From contig NC_081412.1 in assembly GCF_030272615.1 (NCBI RefSeq), forward strand, positions 345,151,870 through 345,215,869: 64,000 nt of DNA. Direction: 5' to 3'. Within the stretch, counting starts at the first letter, position 1. Each line of letters starts with the position of its first letter. The notes beneath the pieces are model-generated. The model searched no databases and had not been told where the DNA came from. It saw only the letters and a list, made by a program, of their open reading frames with translations. Origin of the DNA: Cryptomeria japonica. Its lineage: Eukaryota; Streptophyta; Pinopsida; Cupressales; Cupressaceae. Shown here in pieces: positions 43,614 through 55,300 of this stretch. The position numbers and the translations under genes are program-made.

Positions 43614-45053
43614 TTGAGGCAAGATCCAAAGATGTATAAAAGGGATGCACCAAAGTTGAACAAGTCAAGTTTCTCCACATGGCATAAAAGGATGAAGCTA
43701 CACTTATCAGGAATTGGAGAATATGCAACATATTATCTGGAGAATGATTACACTGCACCTAGCACCTACCTGATGACAATGGAAGAGATAAAGGCAAAGC
43801 AAGAACATATTCAAGCAATTATTGAAATAACATCAGCATTGACCGACTCAGAGTTTAATGATCTAGAAGTTTGTAATGATGCCAAAGCTATGTGGAATAA
43901 GATTACATCTGTGTATGGTGGTGATGAACATGTTGAAAGAGAAAAAGTAGACAGTCTAAGAGGACAACTTGAATTCATGAGAATGAATGAAGGTGAGAAC
44001 ATAATCCAATACTGTACAAGGTTAAAGGAAACTGTCAATCAAATCAAAGGAGCAGGAGGAACTATTGAAGAAAAGGATGTAACAAGTAAGTTACTGAGAA
44101 GACTTCTACCTACTTATGCCATTTGAGTCTCTGCAATTAATGAATTAAGGTCTGTACCAAACATGTCAGTCTCTTTGGATGCTAATATCGGTAGGCTACA
44201 TGCTTTTGAGTTAAGTAATTTTGATAACAGTGGGTCTTCAGTAAACAAAGTTGAATCTGCATTCAACTCTTTTCATCTTGATGAATCTAATGATTACAAT
44301 GATAGAATGTATAAGTATGCTAAAGGAAATCACAGTGGAGCAAGTGAGAGATTTCGTAAAAACATGGAAGAAGTACACAAACTATATGAGGAAATCAGAA
44401 ATCAAGAAGAGTTTGAAGCATTATTGACCAGAAGGTTACCGAGAGGCAAAGGTAAGTATAAAGGAAAGTTAAATTTGAAAAGTTTTAACTGTGATAAAAT
44501 TGGACATATGGCTTCTAACTATCCTGACAAAGAATCTAGTGAAAAGAGAGAATACCGAGATGACAGACAGAAAGACAACCAATACAGAGGGCACCGAGAC
44601 TTCAAAAGGAGAGATAGAAAGACATGCCTATTAGCTGATGAGGAATCCAATGATGATAAATCTGATGGGACTGAGACAAAGGAAGTTGTATATGTGGCTA
44701 TCAAAGATGGATTAGATGAAGAAAGGTATGAAGAAAAAGCCTTAATATCACACATAAATAATAATGATTCTTGGATCATAGATAGTGGATGCTCACATCA
44801 CATGACAGGTGATAAACACAAGTTTGTTAAATTAGAAGATTATGATGGAGGTTATGTAAGATTTGGTAATGATGCACCATGTGCTGTGAAACGTAAAGGT
44901 TCTATCACACTTCTTGATAATGCTAAATGTGATGATGTATATTGGGTTGAAGGTCTGAAATACAATTTGTTGAGTGTAGCACAACTAAACAATACATGAT
45001 ACCAAATAGAATTTCAGAAAGGAATTGTCAAAGTTCATGACAAACATGGAAAG
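43614..45053 (+). pseudogene. Inner copia Gag and protease
   Basis: Gag starts near 43614 (MRQDPKMYKRDAPKLNKSSF; a Met at 43632 is also possible), with a copia capsid domain (WHKRMKLHLSGIGEY, AKAMWNKITSVYGG, LRGQLEFMRMNEGE). The knuckle region SFNCDKIGHMASNY has lost its first and last Cys. Protease: SWIIDSGCSHHMTGDKHKF at about 44770, active D-S-G intact. Stops at 44124 and 44997. The same phase continues into integrase. Confidence 0.88.
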
Positions 45054-46289
45054 TTGGCTACTACCGGGACTCAAACTAGAGGTAATACATTTCATCTTGA
45101 CTCAACTCAGAACAATTGTCTGTATGCAAAAATAGAAGATACTTGGTTATGGCATAAAAGGTTTTGTCATGTAAATTTTGATAACCTGATCAAAATAAGT
45201 AAGAAGCACCGAGTAAGAGGTCTACCGAGCTTGGAAAAACCTGAGAATGCAATATGCTGAGGATGCCAAATGGGTAAGATGACAAAATCAAGCTTTACAA
45301 GTAAGTCTTACACTTCTAAAGGAATTTTAGATCTTGTACACACTGATCTTTGTGGTCCTATGAAAGTTCAAAGTTATTATGGTGATAAATACTTCATATT
45401 ATTTGTGGATGATTACTCAAGGATGATGTCAGTTATGTTTTTAAAAGAGAAATCAGAAGCCTTTCAAATGTTCAAATGGTATAAGGAAAGAGTTGAAAAT
45501 GAAATGGGAAGACAGTTGAAATGTCTAAGATCTGATAGAGGAGGAGAGTTCATTTCAAATGAATTTAACTTATTCTGCAATGATCATGGTATAAAGAGAC
45601 AAGTGTCTGCATTGAGAACACCATAGCAAAATGGGATAGCTGAAAGAAGAAATAGATCAATTATAGATTGTTCCAGAACCTTGATGATAGAGAAGAGAGT
45701 ACCTCAAATATTTTGGAGAGAAGCAATAAGCACTACGGTTTACACCTTGAACTGAGTACAACTAAAGAAAGGAATCATGAAGACATCGTATGAAATCTGG
45801 TATGCCAAGAAACCAAATGTAAGTTATTTTAAAATGTTTGGAAGTAGATGTTGTGTTCAAAAAGGTGTCAGAAATGGAAAATTTGATCAGAAAAGAGAGG
45901 AAGGAACATTTCTTGGTTATTCCTCTAGGAGTAAAGCATTTAAATGTCTGATCAAATCATCTAACAAAATAGTGGAAAGTGCAAATGTGAAAATTGATGA
46001 ATTTGTAGAAAGGAATGATGAAGGAAACTCCAAAGAACCAGAAGGTTATGAAGAGTTTGTATATGTACAACCGAGAAGTTTTACCAAGAAAGCCGATGAA
46101 GAAAATACTCAGTTACCGAGTGATGAGGAAGATCATACAGAGCCTATCGAGCCTATATTAGCAAAACATGTTAGAAGAAATCATGCATCAAGTCAGATTA
46201 TAGGAGATAAGGATGATCCAGTGATGACAAGAAATAAACTGAGACAAGACACATGTCTGATATCCGAGTTTGAACCGCGGATAGTAAAA
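45054..46289 (+). pseudogene. Inner copia integrase
   Basis: Pre-integrase zinc domain: LWHKRFCHVNF, with a stop in the cysteine pair (AIC*GCQMGK). Core: LFVDDYSRM (first Asp), SDRGGEF (second Asp) and NGIAERRN (Glu) all intact. Stops at 45258, 45624 and 45753. The C-terminal part includes YEIWYAKKPNVSYFKMFG and FLGYSSRSKAFKC. No frameshift. Integrase joins the cDNA to the chromosome. Confidence 0.88.
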
Positions 46290-47806
46290 GAGGCATTAAG
46301 CAATGAAGATTGGGTGAATGCTATGACAGAAGAGATTGAACAAATCAAGAAAAATGAAACATGGACACTGGTCCCAAGACCAAAAGAGAAAAATGTAATC
46401 GATACAAAGTGGATTTTCAGATATAAGCTAAATGAAAAAGGTGAGGTCGTTCGGAATAAAGAAAGGCTAGTTTGCAAAGGTTATGCTCAAGAAGAAGGAA
46501 TAGACTATGGTGAGACTTTTGCACCTATGGCAAGACTTGAGGGAGTGAGAACATTGTTGGCATATGCTGCTTTCAAAAATTTCAAGGTATATCAAATGGA
46601 TGTTAAATCTGCATTTTTGAATGGTATACTAGAAGAAGAAGTTTATATTGAACATCCTGAAGGATTTATTGAAGAGAAGAATAAAGATCAGGTATGTAAG
46701 TTGAACAAAGCTTTATATGGCCTAAAGCAAGCACCTAGAGCATGATATGAAAGGTTGCACTCGTACTTAATAAAGATTGGGTTTATGAGGACTAGTGAAA
46801 ACAACATGTATATGAAGAATGATGAGGATAATGGAACACTGATTTCAGCCATATTTGTTGATGATATTATTTTTTGTGAAAATGATTCTTTATGCAAGAA
46901 CTTTGGAAATGAAATGTGCAAAGAATTTGAGATGTCATTAATTGGTGAAATAAAGTATTTTATAGGTTTACAGATACTACAAATTAAAAATGGGTTTTTC
47001 ATTACTCAATCCAAGTATATAAAGGAAATCTTGAAGAAATTTGGAATTGAGGATTCTAAACCTGTAAGTACTCCTATGATTACTAATTGTAAACTATCAA
47101 AGACTGATGAATTTGCATCTATTGATGAGACACTTTACTGATCTATGATTGGAAAGTTGCAATATGTAATTCACAACAAGCCTGATATAGCACATGCAGT
47201 AGGTATAACTGCAAGATTTTCTGCAGATCCCAAAGAAATCCACATGATAGCAATCAAGAGAATTTTTAGATACTTGAGAGGCACTGAAGATTATGGTTTA
47301 CTATATAAAAAGGAATGATTTTGACTTAAAAAGTCTATACTGATGCTGATTGGGCAGGAAATATTGATGACAGGAAAAGCACAAGCGGTGGAGCTTTCTT
47401 TTTGGGAGAAAGACTAGCGAGTTGGCTTAGCAAGAAACAAGGATACACTTCACAGTCAACAGCTGAAGCTGAATATGTCGCTACAACATTGAATTGTACC
47501 AATATAGCATGGATCAAACAATTGTTGGAGGGTATGAATGAGACAGTTACCGAGCCAATAACTATATTTTGTGATAATACAAGTGCTATTAACATTTCAA
47601 AGAATCCGGTAATGCACTCTAAGACAAAGCATATCTCTATAAAGTATCATTATCTAAGAGAAGAAGTTCAAGAAAATAAAGTTGTGTTGGAATATGCTAG
47701 CACAAAGGAACAAATAGCAGACATTTTCACAAAGCCACTACCAAGGGACACTTTTGAGTATCTCAGAAGTAAGTTAGGGGTCCTACCCCTATCTAGTACT
47801 CACTGA
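46290..47806 (+). pseudogene. Inner copia reverse transcriptase and RNase H
   Basis: RT: NETWTLVPRPKEKNVIDTKW, CKGYAQEEGIDYGETFAP, YQMDVKSAFLNGILEEEVYI and FVDDIIF with its Asp pair. Stops at 46743 and 47139. RNase H: TDADWAGNIDDRKSTSGG, STAEAEYVA and FCDNTSAINISKN, all acidic residues kept. One frameshift lies at about 47310-47330, between the two domains. The end LGVLPLSSTH is followed by TGA at 47804-47806. Confidence 0.9.
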
Positions 47807-48160
47807 CAGAGTTCGGTGAAAGCATCAATTCTATGACTCTACATAATACTATTTGTGAGTTGATGCTAATTTACACACTTTAGGATGTTGTCTAAAGTTG
47901 TGTAGGAAACAGTGAATGAAGACAAGATGCTTTGACCGAGACTAAGATGATACATTTGTATATGTTTTAACAGCAAGGAAATTACTTCACAGGGGAAGTA
48001 ATCATGGATCAGTTTTACTTTTGGAATTCTTTTCAAAGGGGGAGAAGACTAATGATAGGGGGAGAAGATTACGAGAGATGAATACAGCTCAAAGATGACA
48101 GGAGAAGAATAACAGTAGTTCGAATCAATTGAAATAAATCAAGTTGGTATTGCCATCAAT
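47807..48160 (+). other. Inner copia 3' noncoding region
   Basis: No gene, so no env-like frame follows pol. It holds CAAAGGGGGAGAAG at 48034-48047 and TAGGGGGAGAAG at about 48056-48067. Confidence 0.7.
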
Positions 48161-48175
48161 GCCAAAGGGGGAGAT
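48161..48175 (+). other. Polypurine tract, inner copia
   Basis: GCCAAAGGGGGAGAT directly before the 3' LTR. Confidence 0.92.
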
Positions 48176-49677
48176 TATTGGCATTACAATAAGTTTGTTG
48201 GTATGATGATATTGAGAAGGTTTTTGGAGATTGATGATATAATTGATAAAGGATGATTACTATCTTAATGATATTATTATTTTGTCATTGATGTCAAGCA
48301 ATTGATTTTCTGATTCAGTATGATGTTTCCATATCTTAAAGAGTATGTTTTTATGAGTATAAAGATGTCGGTAAGTGACATAGAAAGAATGTGAAAATGA
48401 AGGGGAGTAATAATTTATTCAAAGGGAAACTATTACCGAGTTAGACAATGATGAGATTATGTCACTTTGATTGTTTTGATATCCTATATATGTGTATTCG
48501 AAGACTGAATAAGAAGGAGAAAAGATTTCATGCAATAGAATGAGTAATGGTTTGATACTATTCTATTTTACTGAGCAAGGACCTAGTTGGTAAATACCAA
48601 GGTTATTAGTGTCAGTTAAATAAGAAAGAAGTTACCGAGTAAAGTTCAATATTTACCGAGTATCAACCGAGCAGTAACATAATGCATTGGATGAATAAAT
48701 ACATTATTCAATGAAGGATGCCAATGAGCTGGAGATTTATAGTAGATTGGAATGTTGTGCAAGAAGTTTGTTAAGGATCAATGGCAATGAAAATTCAAGA
48801 GTTAGATCTACAACACAGATTGAATGGTCATAATCAAGCACAAGTACCAAGGAAGGAATACAAGTTTCAAGGCAAGATAAAACATTTTTCAGTTCAAAGG
48901 ATTCAATGAACCTAGTCAAGTTTGTAGATCTGATGGCTAAGATTAATCATGGGAAATGTGATTAAGGAGATTAAGTGGTTAGGAATTGCTTTTAAATAAA
49001 GAAAAGTTGATGAACAATGTATGCGGGCAAATAGAAGAGCAGTGATACTGCAGAGGTGATTAATGAGTACAGAAGATTGAAGATCTGATTGAGGAACAAA
49101 TTGAGAAGCCCAACAAGGAGGAAGATAAGTCTTATGACAATATTATTTTGAGCACATAGAGTCTACTTTAACATTTCAGATGTGAAGTTATAGATATATT
49201 TTATTACTGTTATTTATTTTTGTAAGTGACAAGAAATCTCTTAACCGAGTGGACCTAACAGTCTTATTTGTAAATCCTCTAGCAAGGTAACATTCTGAAT
49301 GAGTGTTTGAAATCCTTTGACAAGGTCACTTCTAACAAAGTACAAGATTCTAATAAATTTGAGGGAAATCCCTTGACCGGGTCACATCTAGCAATGTGTT
49401 TATGTAATCTTTAACAGGATTGGCTTTTAACCAAGCATACTCTAGAAGAGTATATTTTCTTAGTGGGTTTGAAATCCCACAGTGGTTTTTCCCTATTTGG
49501 GTTTCCATGTTAAATCTGGTGTTAAATGTGTTTTGATGTTTCAATTTTATCAGTTTATGAGTTTGAATGATTTACAGTCATAGTTACGTATCAAGTAAAG
49601 TTCTACCGAGGTTGAATCTGAAGAATATTTTGAATAGTAAGTTTATCTAGTTCACCCCCCCTCTCATCTAACTAACA
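48176..49677 (+). repeat. 3' LTR of the inner copia
   Basis: 1,502 bp. It starts TATTGGCATT (TG changed to TA) and ends ATCTAACTAACA. Nearly identical to 42069-43569. The TATA box is altered (48991). Hairpin at 49481-49509. Confidence 0.95.
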
Positions 49678-49682
49678 TACCA
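49678..49682. repeat. Target duplication of inner copia, right (tacca)
   Basis: TACCA after the LTR end CTAACA, identical to 42064-42068. Confidence 0.93.
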
Positions 49683-50337
49683 GTCCATGATCGGTAAGTT
49701 ATAGTATGCAATACATAGAGGATCAGACATAGCACAAGTTGTTGGCTTGGTTGCCAGATTTTCTACAAATCCAAAAGAGACTCACATGATGGCAGTCAAA
49801 AGAATATTTAGATACCTAAAGGGGACTGATGAGTATGGTCTCTAGTATCCACACAAGGGAGACTTCAGTTTAAGTGTCTTCATTGATTCAGAGTGGCTAG
49901 AAGCATCGATGATAGGAAGAGAACTAGTGGAGGTGCATTCTTTCTCAGAGACAGGATTTTATCTTGGACAAGTAAGAAACAAAACTACATATCTCAATCC
50001 ACAGCTGAGGTTGAGTATGTAGCTTCTGCAATCAACTGCACACAGATAGTTTGCATCAAGCAATTGCTAGAAGGAATACAAGAAAAAGTGGTTTGACTGG
50101 TAGTGATTCATTGTGACAACACTAGTGCCATTGACATATCCAAGAACCCGGTGATGCACTCCAAAATAAAGCATATAACCATCAAATATCACTATCTAAG
50201 GGAAAAAGTTCAAGAAACGGAAGTGATGTTGGAGTACATACCAACAAAAGAGTAGGTGGCTGATATATTCACCAAGCCACTACAAAAGGACACCTTTGAA
50301 TATCTCAGAGGTAAGTTGGGGGTTATGCCCCTCCATT
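49683..50337 (+). pseudogene. Outer copia RT end and RNase H
   Basis: It continues the outer frame after the inner insert: SMIGKL, ARFSTNPKETHMMAVKRIFRYL, then RNase H with FIDSEW, RTSGGAFFL, STAEVEYVASAINC and HCDNTSAIDISKNPV. It ends near LGVMPLHS at about 50335. There are several stops (TAG at about 49701, 49843 and 50253; TGA at about 50094) and at least one phase change. Confidence 0.85.
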
Positions 50338-50672
50338 CAATAAAGTTAGCAAACTAGGTTCTACATCAATCTGGTATGATTTCAAGTTTTCTGTTAGAAA
50401 CGACTAGATTGATGAGTGTGGACTACTCCGGTTATGGGGAGTAGTCTTGTAAGTGTTCAGAAAGGACTCTTTGGCATTTTTGTCAAAGGGGGAGATATGA
50501 TTAGAGTTCTTGAGCATTGGCAGGTAATGATTGACCTAAAGTTGTTGTATCAGAGTATGACCAGTGATAGGGGGAGATATTCATTACTCAGGGTAGAAGT
50601 AATGACTGGACTGGTACAAAGATGAAGGAACATGCAACTAATTAGCCAGAGTTTGAAGTGTTTGCCATTAAT
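50338..50672 (+). other. Outer copia 3' noncoding region
   Basis: No gene. CAAAGGGGGAGATA at 50484-50497 and TAGGGGGAGATAT at about 50568-50580 precede the polypurine tract. Confidence 0.65.
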
Positions 50673-50687
50673 GCCAAAGGGGGAGAT
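50673..50687 (+). other. Polypurine tract, outer copia
   Basis: GCCAAAGGGGGAGAT directly before TGTTGGATTG. Confidence 0.9.
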
Positions 50688-52347
50688 TGTTGGATTGTTT
50701 GCATTGTCAAAACCAGTCAATCTAGAGAACTGGTATATGTGCTAAGATTTGTCATTGATGTCCAACACTTACCAATGAAGACACTAACTGATGAAGTGGT
50801 ATAGGTAGAGTGGTGTTGTTTTTCAGTAAGCAAAAGTGATGACTTACAATACATGGAAACGACATTGGTATTGAATGATCAAAAGTTCAATCAGCTCAAG
50901 GTAAGATAGACTAAGCCAACTAGTCTATCATTCAGGAAGATCGGTCACTTTGATGGTGATGGAGTCACAAAAGGTGACTCAGGCAAGAAAAATTGAAGTT
51001 GTATGCAAATCGGTAAATCATTGGCAAACAGGGGAAGAGACTTGATGCTAGCACAACAAATTGGCAAGTAAAGGATGAACCAGTAATATATAAGTGTAGT
51101 GGCATACCGGTACACCAATATGAAAGAAAAGTAATCACCATGAATTTTGGAGTGGTGATCGGTTATTTAGTTGTGGTGGCAAAGGATGATTTGGTGAGCT
51201 TGTGTCTACGCCAAATCACATGTTGGTAAGGTTGATTTTTAGTTATCATGCAGTCAAGCATGATTACATGCGGATTTTTTGGTTTGCACTTATTTGACAA
51301 AACATGACTTAGAAGTTTCTATCTTTGGGAGATGCGGTGGTAGAAGTTGTTGAACACTTGACATAATTATTGTAAGGTGCGTAGAGAAAGAGAGGGAGAT
51401 TTTGAATTTGAATCTTCCGAAATCCATGATTGCTTTGATTGAGGGAATGCCTGAAAGTGTTAGCAGAAATTGTATAAAGTGTTCTTGAGTTCATTCAAAA
51501 GTTTTTTGATCGTGAAATTTAAAACAATGAAATATTTTTGAAGGCGATCCAAGGTGAAGAGCAGAGAGAGAGGAAGTGCTAAGAGTTGTTAGCATAGTAG
51601 AGTGTGTTTGAGGTAGATCAACTAAGTGCAGAGTCGAGAGATAGAGAACCGGCTGAGTGCAGAGCCAAAGGACAGAGGACCGACAGAGTGCAGAGCCGAA
51701 GGTCAGAAGACCGACAGAGTGCAGTGTTAAGGGATAGGTGATAGGCTAAGTGAAGAGACGAAGGTGTAAGAATAAAACCGGTGCTATGCAAAGAAGACAC
51801 AACCAATGTGTATTGAGTGTGACGCATATTGAGATCTGATTATGCTATTAGTATCTAATTCAATAGATCATCCACCTGTTGCTTTCTAACCACTTCAACA
51901 TAAACCCATTAACCCGGTGGACTTTAACATGTCCCTATTGAAAAATACCTTAACCGGGTGACATCTTAATTTATGTTCTAAGTCCTTTAACCAAGCTACT
52001 CTTAACAAGGTAAAGGAACTAACCAGCCTTGAACAAAATCCCTTAACCGGGTGCCACCTAATAGTGTCTTTGTAATCTCCTAACAGGGATGGCTCTTAAC
52101 CAGGCGTATTTTAGAAAAGTACAAATTTTGTGAGTTCGTACTCACACCGTGGTTTTCTCCCATTTGGGTTTCCATGAGATAACTTCTTGGTGTCACTATC
52201 AACTTTTCATGCTTGTATATTTTACTTCAGTAATTAAGTATATTGTTGGATTTTAGATGAATGCAAATTTATGTTGAAAGTTAAATTGTGAAAATTTGAT
52301 TTAGTGATGATTCACCCCTCCTCTCTCAGCACGGGTTGGGACTAACA
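50688..52347 (+). repeat. 3' LTR of the outer copia
   Basis: 1,660 bp, TGTTGGATTGTTTGC to GGGACTAACA. Compared with 36885-38553 it has an extra segment near 50775-50805, lacks one CCCTTAACC block, and shows many substitutions, more than the inner pair. 31-bp repeats at 51621-51766; hairpin at 52148-52176. Confidence 0.92.
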
Positions 52348-55300
52348 GACTCTCTCTACATATAGAGATCCATTGCTTCTAGAAACAAGTAATATGCAGT
52401 CACCATAGTCTAGTAAATCTAATGTAGATCTTTTGAATATGCTAATTTTGCACCTGCGTCTGCTATAGAAGTGTCATGTCCACCAGTAAGTAATCGTCAA
52501 ACACAAAGCTATCTTCCCATGACTAGGACACTTCGTCGATAGTATTGGAAATGTCCTGAAACCTTATCTACAGTGTATGACTAAGAATTACAAAAAAAAA
52601 AGGTACTCCTGAAGATAGGGAGCGAGGTGAGGACACCTCCTAAATCTAAAAAGGTTTAACCTTATCCTATACTCTGTCGGGAAAGATTCATGGCGTTTCT
52701 TGATGACATCCATTACATCTTGAGGTGCATCCACTGTCTAGACATGAAGAATTGGTTTTCTCCAACAACTCCCAAATTCGCCAAATAATCAACCACTTTA
52801 TTACCTTCTCTGTATGTGTGAATAATTTCGAAAACCCCAATTCGATCCAATAGACTATTAATGTGAGGCAATCATTTATTTAATCTCAATTATGAAACCT
52901 AGATTGTGTCACCCCATTGACAATGATTTGGGAATATCCTTCGATGATAACCTTGATGATGTTCTCTACAACACACATATTCAGCCCTTCTTCTAATTCT
53001 CTAATTTCTGCTTCATTGTTAGAACACCCCTAGATTTCTGAACACTCCATAAATCAATTCTCCATCCTCTTTTCTTAGAACAGCTCCGAAGCCCACTCTA
53101 CCTAGATTGCCTTTGCTAGCACCGTCAAAATTGAGCTTCACCCAATCCTTTGGGGGTGTGCTCCATTTGATCAAAGACCTGTCTACCTGTATCTTAGAAA
53201 GAACACCTACTCCTCTATCGTTCAGGGACTAATTGGACTCCATAAATCTATCCCAATTGTTATATCTGAACTTCTTGCTCAATAACCATTTGCCATTGAC
53301 CACTTCCTCTATGGCACTCTTAATATTTAAAATAAGTTGCACTATAGAATTCTCCACATCCTTAAAAATCTCCTATTTCTCTCCTAAATATGCCATACTA
53401 CTAAGGCTAGATTTGCCAACCAAAGATCCCCCCATTTTGATTTATCCATCTAAGGCCAAGATAATAAAAAAGATTTAAACTCGACATATCTAACTGTGCT
53501 CGGGTTAAGCATGCTAAACAACCATTCCCAACACCTACAACCAAAAGAACAATTATATAACAAATGATTCGTAGTCTCCTCCTCTTCTTTAAATAATACA
53601 CATCTGTTAGGCCTAGCTATGCCTATAGTCTTTAGTCTGCTCCCAGTGAGTACCCTATCATGAAGGGAAATCCAAAAAAAATCACTAGCTTTAGGAAGAA
53701 TTCTATTACTCCAACATAATTTATGAGTCCATTTAGAGTCCATTCCATCATTCTATGTCTTTGGATATCATACCCTAGTTTCACACTATAGTCTCCAGAT
53801 TTTGTGGCACACCAAAATAGAGTATCTTCTTCCTCTAAAACCATTATTGTCCTACTCCTTAATATATCAGCTAGCTTGGAGCATAGTTCCTTATTCCCAA
53901 TCTCTATGCTCTTCCACTTAACCTTATCACCTCTTGCACCTCCTCCTTCAAAATACCGATCAATTCTATCACCTATTTTATTTTCCACTTCATTCACCCA
54001 CTCCTGATCCTCAAACAATTCTCTAATAGGCTTCCCACCGTCCCACGAATCCTCCCAAAATTTTTCCTTCCTCCCATTCTTGACTTTCCATGATAGATGA
54101 TTGGTAATAATGAATTTGATTTCCCATAAAAAATTCCACACAACTAAACCCTTGGCTGTATTGGCTACAGGAAAAATTCTCTCTGGATCCTCTAAATCCA
54201 AATATTTGTTCCTCGACACTCTACACCAAAGTTTATTAGGGTATTTGTACATCTTCCATGCTAGCTTTGCACCTAATGCCAGATTTTGAAGATCCATCTT
54301 CCTTAAACCAGCCCCTCCATCCTCTTTCATCAGACATGTTATCTCCCAGTTAATCAGTGAGATTTTCTTAGTCTCCTTTTCTCCTTCCCAAATGAATTTC
54401 TTAAGCAATCCATCTAGATTTTTTCTAGCCACCTGAGGCAACCTAAAACATGACATGCTATAAATGGGAATATATGATAAAACTAATCATATCATAGTTA
54501 TCCTCCCTGCTTGTGACATCCATCTATTTTTCCATTGCTCTGATTTGCCTTTGCACTTGGTGAGCACATCCTCCCAAATTCGGCTTTTTCTACTCCCAAG
54601 GTTGATATTGATTCCCAAATATTTAAGAGGAAAGAGACCAACTTGACTAATAACTTGACAATTCTATTATGGGTTTGTTTACTAGTGTTCACAGAGAACA
54701 CCTAAGACTTCTCCTTATTTATGACCTGTCCTGACGCCATTGAATACTCCTCCAGTACCATCTTGATTGTAGAGGCCTCCTGAACAGTGGCTTCACTGAA
54801 TAGCAGTGTATCACTTGTGAATTGAGAGTGAGTAATGGGCTCCACCAAGGGGTGAAGAAAGATCCCTTTCCACCTACCAGATCTACATAGTCTTATGATT
54901 TTGCTACCTACCACTTCTACCATCAACACAAACAGGGAAGGTGACAAGGGGTCTCCTTGTCTCAATCTGTTAGTAGCATTAAAGAAGCCATAGACTGAAC
55001 CATTCACTAAAATAAAGAAACTAACTGAATAAATACAAAACTTGATACATTCTATCCACTAGTTGTCGAAACCCATATGCACTAGGACTTGTAACAAAAA
55101 ATTCCAAGCAACCTTATCATATGCTTCTGCTATATCAAGCTTGATTGCCATACCTTTAATTTTTTATTCGACCATAGAATTCAACACTTTTGAGACCAAT
55201 TTGATACTATCTGCAATCTCCCTGCCTAGAGTAAAGCCATTTTGATTATCTGCCACAACTTTAGGGAGAATCATTTTTATCCTCGAGGCCATTGCTTTGG

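Larger units (their letters stand above)
42069..49677 (+). mobile_element. Ty1/copia LTR retrotransposon (inner, youngest)
   Basis: 7,609 bp with LTRs 42069-43569 and 48176-49677, the pair nearly identical, TACCA duplicated on both sides, primer site TTGGTATCAGAGC and polypurine tract GCCAAAGGGGGAGAT. It inserted into the RT/RNase H region of the outer copia, in the same direction. The catalytic residues I checked are all present; only stops and one frameshift break the frame. It is the youngest insertion in the LINE stack. Confidence 0.95.
36885..52347 (+). mobile_element. Ty1/copia LTR retrotransposon (outer)
   Basis: LTRs 36885-38553 and 50688-52347, Met-tRNA primer site, polypurine tract, and a copia-order Gag-Pol (gag, protease, integrase, RT, RNase H). 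It is split by a second copia at 42069-49677. Without that insert it is about 7.85 kb. It sits inside the LINE. The flanks share only GAC (left ...cggac, right gactc...), so the 5-bp duplication has been altered. PPT and primer site resemble those of SIRE/Maximus-type copia, a tentative lineage. Confidence 0.9.
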
